Below are positions 33,070-40,671 of a DNA stretch of 63,309 bases, one piece after another. Positions within the stretch are counted from its first letter, which is position 1. Each line of letters begins with the position of its first letter. This stretch comes from Pseudomonas sp. (GTDB lineage Bacteria > Pseudomonadota > Gammaproteobacteria > Pseudomonadales > Pseudomonadaceae). The notes beneath the pieces were generated by a model, which saw nothing but the letters and a program-made list of their open reading frames with translations, did not search any database and had not been told where the DNA came from. The DNA lies in NCBI RefSeq assembly GCF_017744435.1, contig NZ_JAGIBG010000031.1, positions 3,040-66,348 on the forward strand, given 5' to 3'. A program made the translations under genes and the position numbers.

Positions 33070-33258
33070 GTATTCCCCCAGAAGGATCAAGGTCGTGCAG
33101 TATGCAGGCTAGGACCACGGTTGCCTGGGCAAAGTTGCCGAGTGCGCTGGCCTTTGGTGTGCTTGTTATCTGCAACATAGCTGCAGGGTTGTGATTTTGC
33201 CTTACAACAGGGCTTGGGCGATCATGGATGATTTCGATTACCGCTATTGGAGAATGGG

Positions 33259-33627
33259 ATGTCTCGCTCGCTGCCGGCCGCTCTACTGCTGATGTTTCTG
33301 GCCATCTGGCTCGCGGCCAGTTATGGCGTGCGCTATGGCTTGATGGAAGATGGGCAGTGGGTCGGGCTGTGCGCGGTGCCGGGCGACCACTGGCAGTGCC
33401 AGGTGCGTGCACTGCTGGGGTTGGGTATTCACTTTCAGGTGATGGCCTTGGCCGGGTTGGCGCTGGCATTGATCGCGCAACTGGTCACGGGGCGCACAGG
33501 GTGGTGGTTGGCGGTGTTGGCGCTGGTGTTCGGCATTCCTGCTCTGGTGCTGTATACCGCCAGCATCGCAGTGTTCGTGGTGGTGCTGGCGGGGTTGCGC
33601 CTGGTTCGAAAACCGCGTCGGGGCTGA
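33259..33627 (+). CDS. small inner-membrane protein
   Basis: This 122-residue protein has four hydrophobic segments (LLLMFLAIWLAASYGV, FQVMALAGLALALIAQLV, WWLAVLALVFGIPALVL, SIAVFVVVLAGLRLV) and a small Cys-containing loop (CAVPGDHWQC) after the first. The two cysteines could form a disulphide if periplasmic. It ends in a basic tail. Start chosen at ATG 33259, not the upstream TTG. Function unknown. Confidence 0.75.
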   Translation: MSRSLPAALLLMFLAIWLAASYGVRYGLMEDGQWVGLCAVPGDHWQCQVRALLGLGIHFQVMALAGLALALIAQLVTGRTGWWLAVLALVFGIPALVLYTASIAVFVVVLAGLRLVRKPRRG

Positions 33628-33630
33628 CAG

Positions 33631-33748
33631 GGGCTGCTGTGCAGCCCATCGCCGGCAAGCGCGGCTCCCACAAATACTGCACAAGTCTGCGGGCTTGCGC
33701 GGTCGGTGTAGGAGCTGGCTTGCCTGCGATGGGCCGCGCAGCGGCCCC
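33631..33748. repeat. REP-like pair, CATCGCCGGCAAG subtype
   Basis: A second REP type: GCCCATCGCCGGCAAGCGCGG-CTCCCACA and a degenerate inverted partner (TAGGAGCTGGCTTGCCTGCGATGGGC), flanked by GGGGCTGC / GCAGCGGCCCC arms. The same type recurs at 52925. Confidence 0.85.
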
Positions 33749-33754
33749 AAGACC

Positions 33755-35320
33755 TCAAGCCTTGCGCAACCGCAGGCTTCTCCACAGGGCTGCGGTCATC
33801 AGCACACTGACCACCGCCCACCCCAAAGCCTGCTGATTCTCCAGCCCTTCCCGATACAACTGCGGCAACACCCCAGCCCCAACTATAAAGGCCAGCAACG
33901 CCACCTCCGCTCGCCGAGCCGCCACCGGCTTCAGCAGGTACACCACCGCCGGCAATGTCAGCGCCACGCTCGGGAAGCTCCGGTAGCGCGGGTCGAACAC
34001 CATCGCCAGCATGCTCACCGCCGCCGCAAAACCGGCTGCCAGCAGCAACCACCCTGCACGTGCCTGCAGCCAGGCGAACAGCCGTTCACGCCAGCCTGCG
34101 CGACGCACCAGGGCCAGTGCGGCATGGGCCAGCACCAGCAGGTTCAACCCGGCCAGCACCACCGCCCACACCCATTCCCCGGCAAACCGCGCATGGGTGC
34201 GCATCAACTCGCCCCACAATCCCAGGCAGCCCGCGCCAAATGCGGCCAACAGCGGCAACAGCAGGGCCGCCAGCGGTGTGGCAGGGCGCCCGGCCATCAG
34301 CAGCGTGACCGCCATCAACACCACGCTCGCCAGCAACCACTGCGGCCAGTAATGCAGGTTGCTGACCGGCCCTTCGAGCACGCCCTTGTCCTGCCGGTCG
34401 GCATCGTACAGCCCCCAATAGCCCCCCACAGCGCCCTCGCTGGCACGCTTCCATGGCTGGTCGAACGCTTCGATCAGGTTGTAGTGCCAGCCATTGGCCT
34501 CGGCCATGCTGACGAAACCACGAATGAAACGCGCCTCGTTGGCCCGGCTGGGTACGGCGGTCTCGCGCTGGCGGCCTTCGCTGGGCCAGCCGGTTTCGCC
34601 GATGAAGATGTCCTTGGGCGCGAAACGGTTGCCGAACACCTGGCGCACCTCGGCGACATGGGCCAGGGCATCGTCGATGCCGCGCGGCTCGTCTTCCCAG
34701 TAGGGCAGCAGGTGGATGGTCAGGAAGTCCACGGCTGGCGCCACCTGCGGGTGCTGCAACCAGAACTCCCAGACATCGGCATAGGTCACCGGCACCTTGA
34801 CCTGGCTTTTCACCGTGTTGATCAGCGCAGCCAGCTGCTCGCCGGTCACCTCCTTGCGCAACAGCGCCTCGTTGCCGACGATCACTGCGCTGACCACGTC
34901 CGGGTTGGCATTGGCGGCGGCGATCAGCGCGTCCACCTCCTTGCCGGTGTCGACCGGGTTGGCGTTGACCCAGGCCCCGAGCATCACTTTCAGCCCATGC
35001 TTGCGTGCCAGCGCCGGGATTGCCTCAAGGCCGGTCATCGAATAGGTGCGGATGCACTGGAATCGCTCGGCCAGCAACGCCAGGTCGGCGTCCATGCGCG
35101 CCGGGCGCAGGCGAAAAGGCTGGTCGAAGGGCGACTGGTCCTTGTCGAACGGCGTGTACGACGCGCACTGCAGTTTATGCGTGGGGCTGGCGGCGTCGGG
35201 CAGCAGGACTGGCTTGCCCAGCCCGTACCAGAGCGCCCCCAGGCCAAGCAGGGCAAGCAGGCAGGCGAGCAGGTACAACGGCAGCAGCAGGCGGGAAGCA
35301 TCAGGCATCGGGCGGTCCAT
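33755..35320 (-). CDS. membrane-bound beta-(1-3)-glucosyl transferase / GH17 protein
   Basis: This 521-residue protein has an N-terminal anchor (LLLPLYLLACLLALLGLGAL) and a periplasmic GH17-like domain (about 45-310). Catalytic acids are likely the Glu in SAVIVGNEALLRKE and in IFIGETGWPSEG. About seven membrane helices follow. It is the family annotated as beta-(1-3)-glucosyl transferase (NdvB-related) and may build or remodel periplasmic cyclic glucans. ATG 35320 is preferred over TTG 35332 and ATG 35308; no start has a strong ribosome site. Confidence 0.82.
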   Translation of the reverse strand: MDRPMPDASRLLLPLYLLACLLALLGLGALWYGLGKPVLLPDAASPTHKLQCASYTPFDKDQSPFDQPFRLRPARMDADLALLAERFQCIRTYSMTGLEAIPALARKHGLKVMLGAWVNANPVDTGKEVDALIAAANANPDVVSAVIVGNEALLRKEVTGEQLAALINTVKSQVKVPVTYADVWEFWLQHPQVAPAVDFLTIHLLPYWEDEPRGIDDALAHVAEVRQVFGNRFAPKDIFIGETGWPSEGRQRETAVPSRANEARFIRGFVSMAEANGWHYNLIEAFDQPWKRASEGAVGGYWGLYDADRQDKGVLEGPVSNLHYWPQWLLASVVLMAVTLLMAGRPATPLAALLLPLLAAFGAGCLGLWGELMRTHARFAGEWVWAVVLAGLNLLVLAHAALALVRRAGWRERLFAWLQARAGWLLLAAGFAAAVSMLAMVFDPRYRSFPSVALTLPAVVYLLKPVAARRAEVALLAFIVGAGVLPQLYREGLENQQALGWAVVSVLMTAALWRSLRLRKA

Positions 35321-35420
35321 CGTCAGGCGCAAAACGTTAGATAGTAGCCCGGCGCCAAACCTTTGGCATGCAAGGATCGCGCAGGGCGGCGTAAGTCGAC
35401 GCCGCTAATGGCACAGTGCT

Positions 35421-35448
35421 GTCGCATATGGGGCAGGTACAGGTCGCA
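35421..35448 (+). promoter_or_regulatory. GTCGCA direct repeats upstream of betX-like gene
   Basis: GTCGCA occurs at 35421-35426 and 35443-35448, a 22-bp step (two helical turns) on the same strand. AraC-type activators such as GbdR, which controls betaine genes, bind such direct repeats. The match is suggestive only. Confidence 0.3.
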
Positions 35449-35517
35449 GTGGGAGCAGGTCGACCTTTGTTGCAGGAAGATGATGCAATCTCCAAGACCT
35501 GACGAGGGGATGCTTTG

Positions 35518-36378
35518 ATGGCAACTATTACAAGAATGCGCCGTTTCCTGGGGGTGGGCACCGCCCTGGTATTGGCCATGGGCACTGCACAGGCCATGGC
35601 CAAAGAAGTCAGCATTGGTTACGTGGATGGTTGGGCCGACAGTGTGGCGACCACCAACGTGGCCGCAGAAGTGATCAAGCAGAAACTCGGCTATGACGTG
35701 AAGCTGCAGGCCGTGGCCACTGGCATCATGTGGCAGGGGGTCGCCACCGGCAAGCTCGACGCCATGCTTTCGGCCTGGCTGCCGGTGACCCATGGTGAAT
35801 ACTGGGCCAAGAACAAGGACAACGTGGTCGACTACGGCCCGAACTTCAAGGATGCCAAGATCGGCCTGATCGTCCCCGAATACGTCAAGGATGTCAGCAT
35901 CGCCGACCTGAAGAACGACAGCAGCTTCAAGCAGAAGATCGTCGGTATCGATGCCGGCTCCGGGGTGATGCTCAAGACCGACCAGGCGATCAAGGACTAT
36001 GACCTGACCGGCTACAAGCTGCAGGCAAGCTCCGGTGCGGCGATGACCGCCGAGCTGGGCCGCGCGTACGCCAAGCAGCAGTCGATTGCCGTGACCGGCT
36101 GGGTGCCGCACTGGATGTTCGCCAAGTGGAAGCTGAAGTTCCTCGAAGACCCGAAAGGGGTGTATGGCGCGGCCGAGACCGTGAATAGCATCGGCAGCAA
36201 GGAACTGGGCACCAAGGCGCCGGAAGTGGCGGAGTTCCTGAAGAAATTCCAGTGGCAGTCCAAGGACGAGATCGGCGAGGTGATGCTGGCGATCCAGGAA
36301 GGCGCCAAGCCTGAGGCTGCGGCCAAGGATTGGGTGGCCAAGCACCCGGACCGGGTGAAGGAGTGGACGGGCAAGTGA
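35518..36378 (+). CDS. betX: glycine betaine-binding protein (orphan, BetX-like)
   Basis: This 286-residue OpuAC-type periplasmic protein has a signal peptide ending AQAMAK. Quaternary-amine box features are present: YVDGWADSVATTNVAA, AWLPVTHGEYW, GWVPHWMFAKW (Trp residues for cation-pi contacts). No permease or ATPase lies nearby. In P. aeruginosa, orphan binding proteins (BetX, CaiX) feed the Cbc transporter, and BetX also lies beside DUF485–actP, so orthology is likely. ATG 35518 has GAGGGG 8 bases upstream. Confidence 0.85.
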   Translation: MATITRMRRFLGVGTALVLAMGTAQAMAKEVSIGYVDGWADSVATTNVAAEVIKQKLGYDVKLQAVATGIMWQGVATGKLDAMLSAWLPVTHGEYWAKNKDNVVDYGPNFKDAKIGLIVPEYVKDVSIADLKNDSSFKQKIVGIDAGSGVMLKTDQAIKDYDLTGYKLQASSGAAMTAELGRAYAKQQSIAVTGWVPHWMFAKWKLKFLEDPKGVYGAAETVNSIGSKELGTKAPEVAEFLKKFQWQSKDEIGEVMLAIQEGAKPEAAAKDWVAKHPDRVKEWTGK

Positions 36379-36401
36379 TCACCCGTTAGGGCCAGTTTTG
36401 C

Positions 36402-36494
36402 TTCTTCGCGGGGCAAGCCCGCTCCCACAGGTACTGCACAGGCCTTGAGCCCTGTGGCGAACCTGTGGGAGCGTGCTTGCCCCGCGAAAGGGCC
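36402..36494. repeat. REP pair (inward)
   Basis: Inverted pair with a GCGGGGCAAGCCCGC core and a mismatched partner (GCGTGCTTGCCCCGC); both carry an extra G/C compared with the usual core. Confidence 0.91.
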
Positions 36495-36615
36495 GTCACT
36501 TTGTTACGCATTCGGTAAAACACCGTTGCATCTAAGACTAAGGTCGTCTGGTTGGCGTCCAGCAGCTGCATAAAGTAAGGGTGTGGGTTCCATCCCCTAC
36601 CTGTGCTGCTAGGAC

Positions 36616-36623
36616 AAAAACAA
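36616..36623 (+). promoter_or_regulatory. Crc/Hfq target motif at the DUF485–actP start
   Basis: AAAAACAA fits AAnAAnAA and overlaps the A of the start codon at 36623, just after the ribosome site AGGA. Hfq-Crc binding there would block translation of DUF485 and, by coupling, actP during catabolite repression. Confidence 0.5.
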
Positions 36624-36934
36624 TGAACGACAGCATTTACCTCTCGATACAAAACAGCCCGCGCTTCAAGGAGCTGGTCAGCAAACGTGAACGGTTCGCC
36701 TGGATTCTCTCGGCGATCATGCTCGGCCTCTACTGCGCCTTCATCCTCCTGATCGCCTACGGTCCTCAGATTCTGGGCACCAAGCTCAGCCCTGACTCGT
36801 CGATTACCTGGGGCATTCCCCTGGGCGTCGGCCTGATCGTTTCGGCATTCGTCCTGACCGCCATCTACGTGCGCCGCGCCAACGGCGAGTTCGATGAGCT
36901 GAACAAGGCCATCCTGAAGGAGGCGCAACAATGA
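36623..36934 (+). CDS. DUF485 membrane protein
   Basis: This 103-residue protein has two membrane helices (WILSAIMLGLYCAFILLIAY and PLGVGLIVSAFVLTAIYV) with the family signature SPRFKELVSKRERFAW before the first. DUF485 proteins are always found just upstream of acetate/solute symporters and probably act as small partners. It overlaps actP by 4 bases (ATGA). The start at 36623 follows AGGACAA. Confidence 0.93.
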   Translation: MNDSIYLSIQNSPRFKELVSKRERFAWILSAIMLGLYCAFILLIAYGPQILGTKLSPDSSITWGIPLGVGLIVSAFVLTAIYVRRANGEFDELNKAILKEAQQ

Positions 36935-38595
36935 TTCGCCACGCCAAAGCCCTGGCCGTACTGGCCTGCGGAGCCTTTGCACCCGCCGTGTGGGCCGCCG
37001 ATGCCCTGACCGGCGAGGTGCAGAAACAACCGCTGAACGTTCCGGCAATCGCCATGTTCGTGGCCTTCGTCGCCTTCACCCTCGGCATCACCTACTGGGC
37101 CTCCAAGCGCAACAAGTCGGCGGCGGACTACTACGCCGCCGGTGGCAAGATCACCGGCTTCCAGAACGGCCTGGCGATTGCTGGCGACTACATGTCGGCG
37201 GCCTCGTTCCTGGGTATTTCCGCCCTGGTGTTCACCTCTGGCTACGATGGCCTGATCTACTCGATCGGCTTCCTGGTCGGCTGGCCGATCATCCTCTTCC
37301 TGATTGCCGAACGCCTGCGCAACCTCGGCAAGTACACCTTTGCCGACGTCGCCTCGTACCGCCTCGGGCAAAAGGAAATCCGCACCCTGTCGGCCTCTGG
37401 ATCGCTGGTGGTGGTGGCGTTCTACCTGATCGCGCAGATGGTCGGCGCGGGCAAGCTGATCGAGCTGCTGTTCGGCCTCGACTACCACGTCGCGGTGATC
37501 CTGGTGGGTATCCTGATGTGCCTGTACGTGCTGTTCGGCGGCATGCTGGCCACCACCTGGGTACAGATCATCAAGGCCGTGCTGCTGCTGTCCGGTGCCA
37601 GCTTCATGGCGCTGATGGTGATGAAACACGTCGGCTTCGACTTCAACACGCTGTTCTCCGAAGCGATCAAGGTGCACGCCAAGGGCGAGGCGATCATGAG
37701 CCCGGGTGGCCTGGTCAAGGACCCGATCTCGGCATTCTCGCTGGGCCTGGCGCTGATGTTCGGTACCGCTGGCCTGCCGCACATCCTGATGCGCTTCTTC
37801 ACCGTCAGTGACGCCAAGGAAGCGCGCAAGAGCGTGCTGTACGCCACCGGCTTCATCGGCTACTTCTACATCCTGACCTTCATCATCGGCTTCGGCGCGA
37901 TCCTGCTGGTCAGCACCAACCCGGAATTCAAGGACGCCGCTGGCGCCCTGATCGGCGGCAACAACATGGCGGCGGTGCACCTGGCCGATGCCGTGGGTGG
38001 CAGCGTGTTCCTCGGCTTTATTTCCGCCGTGGCCTTCGCCACCATCCTGGCGGTGGTCGCCGGCCTGACCCTGGCCGGTGCCTCGGCGGTCTCCCATGAC
38101 CTGTATGCCAGCGTCTGGCGCAAGGGCAAGGCCAACGACAAGGATGAAATCCGCGTGTCGAAGATCACCACCGTCGCCCTCGGCGTGCTGGCGATCGGCC
38201 TGGGCATCCTGTTCGAGAAGCAGAACATCGCCTTCATGGTCGGCCTGGCGTTCTCCATCGCTGCCAGCTGCAACTTCCCGGTACTGCTGCTCTCGATGTA
38301 CTGGAAGAAGCTGACTACCCGCGGCGCCATGATCGGCGGCTGGCTGGGCCTGGTGAGCGCGGTGACGCTGATGATCCTCGGCCCGACCATCTGGGTGCAG
38401 ATCCTCGGTCACGAAAAAGCCATCTACCCGTACGAATACCCGGCGCTGTTCTCGATGGCCATTGCCTTCGTCAGCATCTGGTTCTTCTCGGTCACCGACA
38501 AGTCCAAGGCGGCCGACGACGAGCGTGCGCTGTTCTACCCGCAGTTCGTCCGTTCGCAGACTGGTCTGGGGGCTTCTGGCGCGGTTTCGCACTGA
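36931..38595 (+). CDS. actP: cation/acetate symporter
   Basis: This 554-residue sodium:solute symporter imports acetate and other short carboxylates. It has a signal-like N-terminus (ACGAFAPAVWA) and about 13 membrane helices. Family motifs are SAADYYAAGGKITGFQNGLA, AGDYMSAASFLGI and TAGLPHILMRFFTV. Translation is coupled to DUF485 by ATGA, and the Crc/Hfq motif at the DUF485 start implies carbon catabolite control of both. A strong terminator follows. Confidence 0.96.
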   Translation: MIRHAKALAVLACGAFAPAVWAADALTGEVQKQPLNVPAIAMFVAFVAFTLGITYWASKRNKSAADYYAAGGKITGFQNGLAIAGDYMSAASFLGISALVFTSGYDGLIYSIGFLVGWPIILFLIAERLRNLGKYTFADVASYRLGQKEIRTLSASGSLVVVAFYLIAQMVGAGKLIELLFGLDYHVAVILVGILMCLYVLFGGMLATTWVQIIKAVLLLSGASFMALMVMKHVGFDFNTLFSEAIKVHAKGEAIMSPGGLVKDPISAFSLGLALMFGTAGLPHILMRFFTVSDAKEARKSVLYATGFIGYFYILTFIIGFGAILLVSTNPEFKDAAGALIGGNNMAAVHLADAVGGSVFLGFISAVAFATILAVVAGLTLAGASAVSHDLYASVWRKGKANDKDEIRVSKITTVALGVLAIGLGILFEKQNIAFMVGLAFSIAASCNFPVLLLSMYWKKLTTRGAMIGGWLGLVSAVTLMILGPTIWVQILGHEKAIYPYEYPALFSMAIAFVSIWFFSVTDKSKAADDERALFYPQFVRSQTGLGASGAVSH

Positions 38596-38611
38596 TACCC
38601 TTCGGCAATTG

Positions 38612-38637
38612 AAAAACCGCGCCTTGGCGCGGTTTTT
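38612..38637. terminator. terminator between actP and DUF3309 gene
   Basis: AAAAACCGCGCC (38612-38623), loop TT, GGCGCGGTTTTT (38626-38637): a perfect bidirectional rho-independent terminator for the two convergent genes. Confidence 0.93.
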
Positions 38638-38649
38638 CGTTTTCTGTTG

Positions 38650-38802
38650 CTAGATCATGCCTAGCAGCAATAGCACCAGCAGAATCACCAGCACCACGCC
38701 GACGATGCCGGACGGGCCATAGCCCCAGCTGCGCGAATGCGGGAAGACCGGTAAGCCACCAATCAGCAGAAGGATCAGGATGATGATGAGGATCGTGGTC
38801 AT
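38650..38802 (-). CDS. DUF3309-family small membrane protein
   Basis: This 50-residue protein is almost all membrane: MTTILIIILILLLIGGLPVF, then SRSWGYGPSGIVG, then VVLVILLVLLLLGMI. The HSRSWGYGPSG centre is the DUF3309 signature. It begins at ATG 38802 with AAGGA upstream. Function unknown; related short proteins are often stress-induced. The stretch 38803-38907 holds no other gene. Confidence 0.8.
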   Translation of the reverse strand: MTTILIIILILLLIGGLPVFPHSRSWGYGPSGIVGVVLVILLVLLLLGMI

Positions 38803-38907
38803 GACGGAGTCCTTGCGTGGTTGAGGGTCAAGGGCCTCGGACTGCTGGCCTCTTGTAAATTCGGACTGCTGCCGCTTGTGAAAGATTCCATCTGTGTGCT
38901 GCCTGCA

Positions 38908-39004
38908 CCGGCCTCTTCGCGGCTAAAGCCGCTCCCACAGGTACTGTGCAGGTCTCAAGCCTGAGGTGAACCCTGTGGGAGCGGCTTTAGCCGCGAAGAG
39001 GTCG
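38908..39004. repeat. REP pair (inward), GGCTAAAGCC subtype
   Basis: Inverted pair with the GCGGCTAAAGCCGC core in both palindromes, between the DUF3309 gene and the SDR gene. Confidence 0.93.
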
Positions 39005-39114
39005 GTACTGACCACACAGTCATGCCCGCTCATTCACTATCCTGATGAATCCTGCCTCTGGCCAAGGCCTTGATTAGACTCGTTGCACAACCTGTCAGAA
39101 CAAGGCGTGCCACC

Positions 39115-39924
39115 ATGCAAAACCGCATCATGATCACTGGCGCCGGCTCCGGCCTCGGCCGCGAGATCGCCCTGCGCTGGGCGCGCGAGGGCTGGCGCCT
39201 GGCGTTGGCCGATGTCAACGAAGCGGGCCTGCGCGAAACCCTGGCGCTGGTGCGGGCCGCAGGCGGCGAGGGGTTCGTCCAGCGTTGCGACGTGCGCGAC
39301 TACAGCCAGCTCACCGCCCTGGCCCAGGCCTGCGAAGAAAAATTCGGCGGCATCGATGTGATCGTCAACAACGCGGGGGTCGCCTCGGGCGGCTTTTTCG
39401 CCGAGCTGTCACTGGAAGACTGGGACTGGCAGATCGCAGTCAACCTGATGGGCGTGGTCAAGGGCTGCAAGGCGTTCCTGCCACAGCTCGAGCGCAGCAA
39501 GGGGCGCATTATCAATGTCGCCTCCATGGCGGCGCTGATGCAGGGCCCGGGGATGAGCAACTACAACGTGGCCAAGGCCGGGGTGCTGGCGTTGTCGGAA
39601 AGCCTGCTGGTGGAATTGCGCCAGCTTGAAGTGGCGGTGCACTGTGTGTGCCCGTCGTTCTTCCAGACCAACCTGCTCGACTCGTTCCGCGGGCCGAACC
39701 CGGCGATGAAGGCCCAGGTCGGCAAACTGCTGGAGGGCTCGCCGATCAGTGCGGCGGATATCGCCGCCTACATCCACCAGCAGGTTGCGGCGGGCGAGTT
39801 CCTGATCCTGCCCCATGAGGCCGGGCGCCAGGCCTGGCAGCTCAAGCGCCAGGCGCCGGAGCGGCTGTACGACGAGATGGCGGACATGGCGGTCAAGATG
39901 CGGGCCAAGGCGCAAGCGCGCTGA
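39115..39924 (+). CDS. SDR-family oxidoreductase
   Basis: This 269-residue short-chain dehydrogenase has the NAD(P) motif TGAGSGLG (about 8-15), NNAG, a catalytic Ser in INVASMAALM, and Tyr-x3-Lys in SNYNVAKAGV. Arg/Lys after the glycine motif and the D after the second strand (LALADVNEAG) suggest NAD(H) preference. Substrate unknown. ATG 39115 is preferred because it begins just before the first beta strand; upstream in-frame starts read non-coding DNA. Confidence 0.88.
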   Translation: MQNRIMITGAGSGLGREIALRWAREGWRLALADVNEAGLRETLALVRAAGGEGFVQRCDVRDYSQLTALAQACEEKFGGIDVIVNNAGVASGGFFAELSLEDWDWQIAVNLMGVVKGCKAFLPQLERSKGRIINVASMAALMQGPGMSNYNVAKAGVLALSESLLVELRQLEVAVHCVCPSFFQTNLLDSFRGPNPAMKAQVGKLLEGSPISAADIAAYIHQQVAAGEFLILPHEAGRQAWQLKRQAPERLYDEMADMAVKMRAKAQAR

Positions 39925-40052
39925 TCGTAGGAGATGTCTGTAGGAGAAATTACCAGCCCTTGTAGTCTCGGTCTGAATTGCCGGCGAAGTATTGTCCAGA
40001 CGAATATCCCCAAGCATTCTGCGGTTTTTTCCTGTTGCGAGAGGACCGGAGC

Positions 40053-40235
40053 ATGTTGGTGATCGGGCGTGAAGTCGGCGAAGTCATCACCATTGGTGAC
40101 GATATTCGGATCAAGGTGGTGGAGTCGCGTAATGGCATGGTGCGCTTTGGCGTGGAAGCACCGCGCAAGGTGGCGGTGCACCGGGCCGAAGTCTATCGGC
40201 GGATCAAGGCAGCGCAGGTGTGCAAGGCTGATTGA
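40053..40235 (+). CDS. rsmI: CsrA/RsmA-family RNA-binding regulator (RsmI-like)
   Basis: This 60-residue protein represses or activates translation by binding GGA-loop RNAs. Key residues of the family are kept: the N-terminal beta strand (MLVIGREVGEVITIGD), VRFGVEAP, and VAVHRAEVYRRI with the RNA-contacting Arg. It differs from classic CsrA at the start (MLVIGRE against MLILTRR). P. putida has three paralogues, RsmA, RsmE and RsmI, and this divergent one at this locus fits RsmI. GAGAGGACCGGAG precedes the ATG; GGA triplets here could let Rsm proteins bind their own message. Confidence 0.88.
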   Translation: MLVIGREVGEVITIGDDIRIKVVESRNGMVRFGVEAPRKVAVHRAEVYRRIKAAQVCKAD

Positions 40236-40249
40236 CCTGCACCGGCCAT

Positions 40250-40366
40250 TGTGGGAGCGGCCTTGCGTCGCGAAAGGGCTGCAGAGCAGCCCCAGAATTC
40301 TCGGCGTCGTCGCTGATATCCTGGGGCCGCTTTGCGGCCCTTTCGCGACGCAAGGCCGCTCCCACA
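40250..40366. repeat. REP pair (outward), GCGACGCAAGGCCGC subtype
   Basis: Inverted pair in the opposite orientation to most others: TGTGGGAGCGGCCTTGCGTCGCG first and CGCGACGCAAGGCCGCTCCCACA last, so the tails point outwards. The inner part is GC-rich (GGGGCCGC/GCGGCCC). Confidence 0.9.
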
Positions 40367-40388
40367 GAATCCGCGACAAGGCCCGATG

Positions 40389-40616
40389 TCAGTCGAGCAG
40401 CTCGCGGGGCACATCATGCTTGGCCAGCAACTGGCACTGCTGGCTCTCCAGGTCGAACAGGATGAACGCCTGGCCCTTGGCCAATGCCTGGCGCACCCGC
40501 AGCACGCGGGTTTCCAGCGGAGTGTCGTCGCCGTTGTCGGTGCCGTCGCGGGTGACGAAGTCCTCGATCAGGCGGGTCAGGGTTTCGGCTTGCAGTTGGT
40601 CGTAGGGGATCAGCAT
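40389..40616 (-). CDS. YheU-family (UPF0270) protein
   Basis: This 75-residue cytoplasmic protein has the UPF0270 pattern: MLIPYDQLQAETLTRLIEDF, then VTRDGTDNGD, then VRQALAKGQAFILFD. Function unknown. The unusual C-terminal extension ends QCQLLAKHDVPRELLD. It lies downstream of the M42 peptidase gene on the same strand. Confidence 0.85.
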   Translation of the reverse strand: MLIPYDQLQAETLTRLIEDFVTRDGTDNGDDTPLETRVLRVRQALAKGQAFILFDLESQQCQLLAKHDVPRELLD

Positions 40617-40671
40617 GGGCAGCGCACAGTCGTGTTCAGGAATCCCTGCATGCTACGCGATTCCATGGCCA

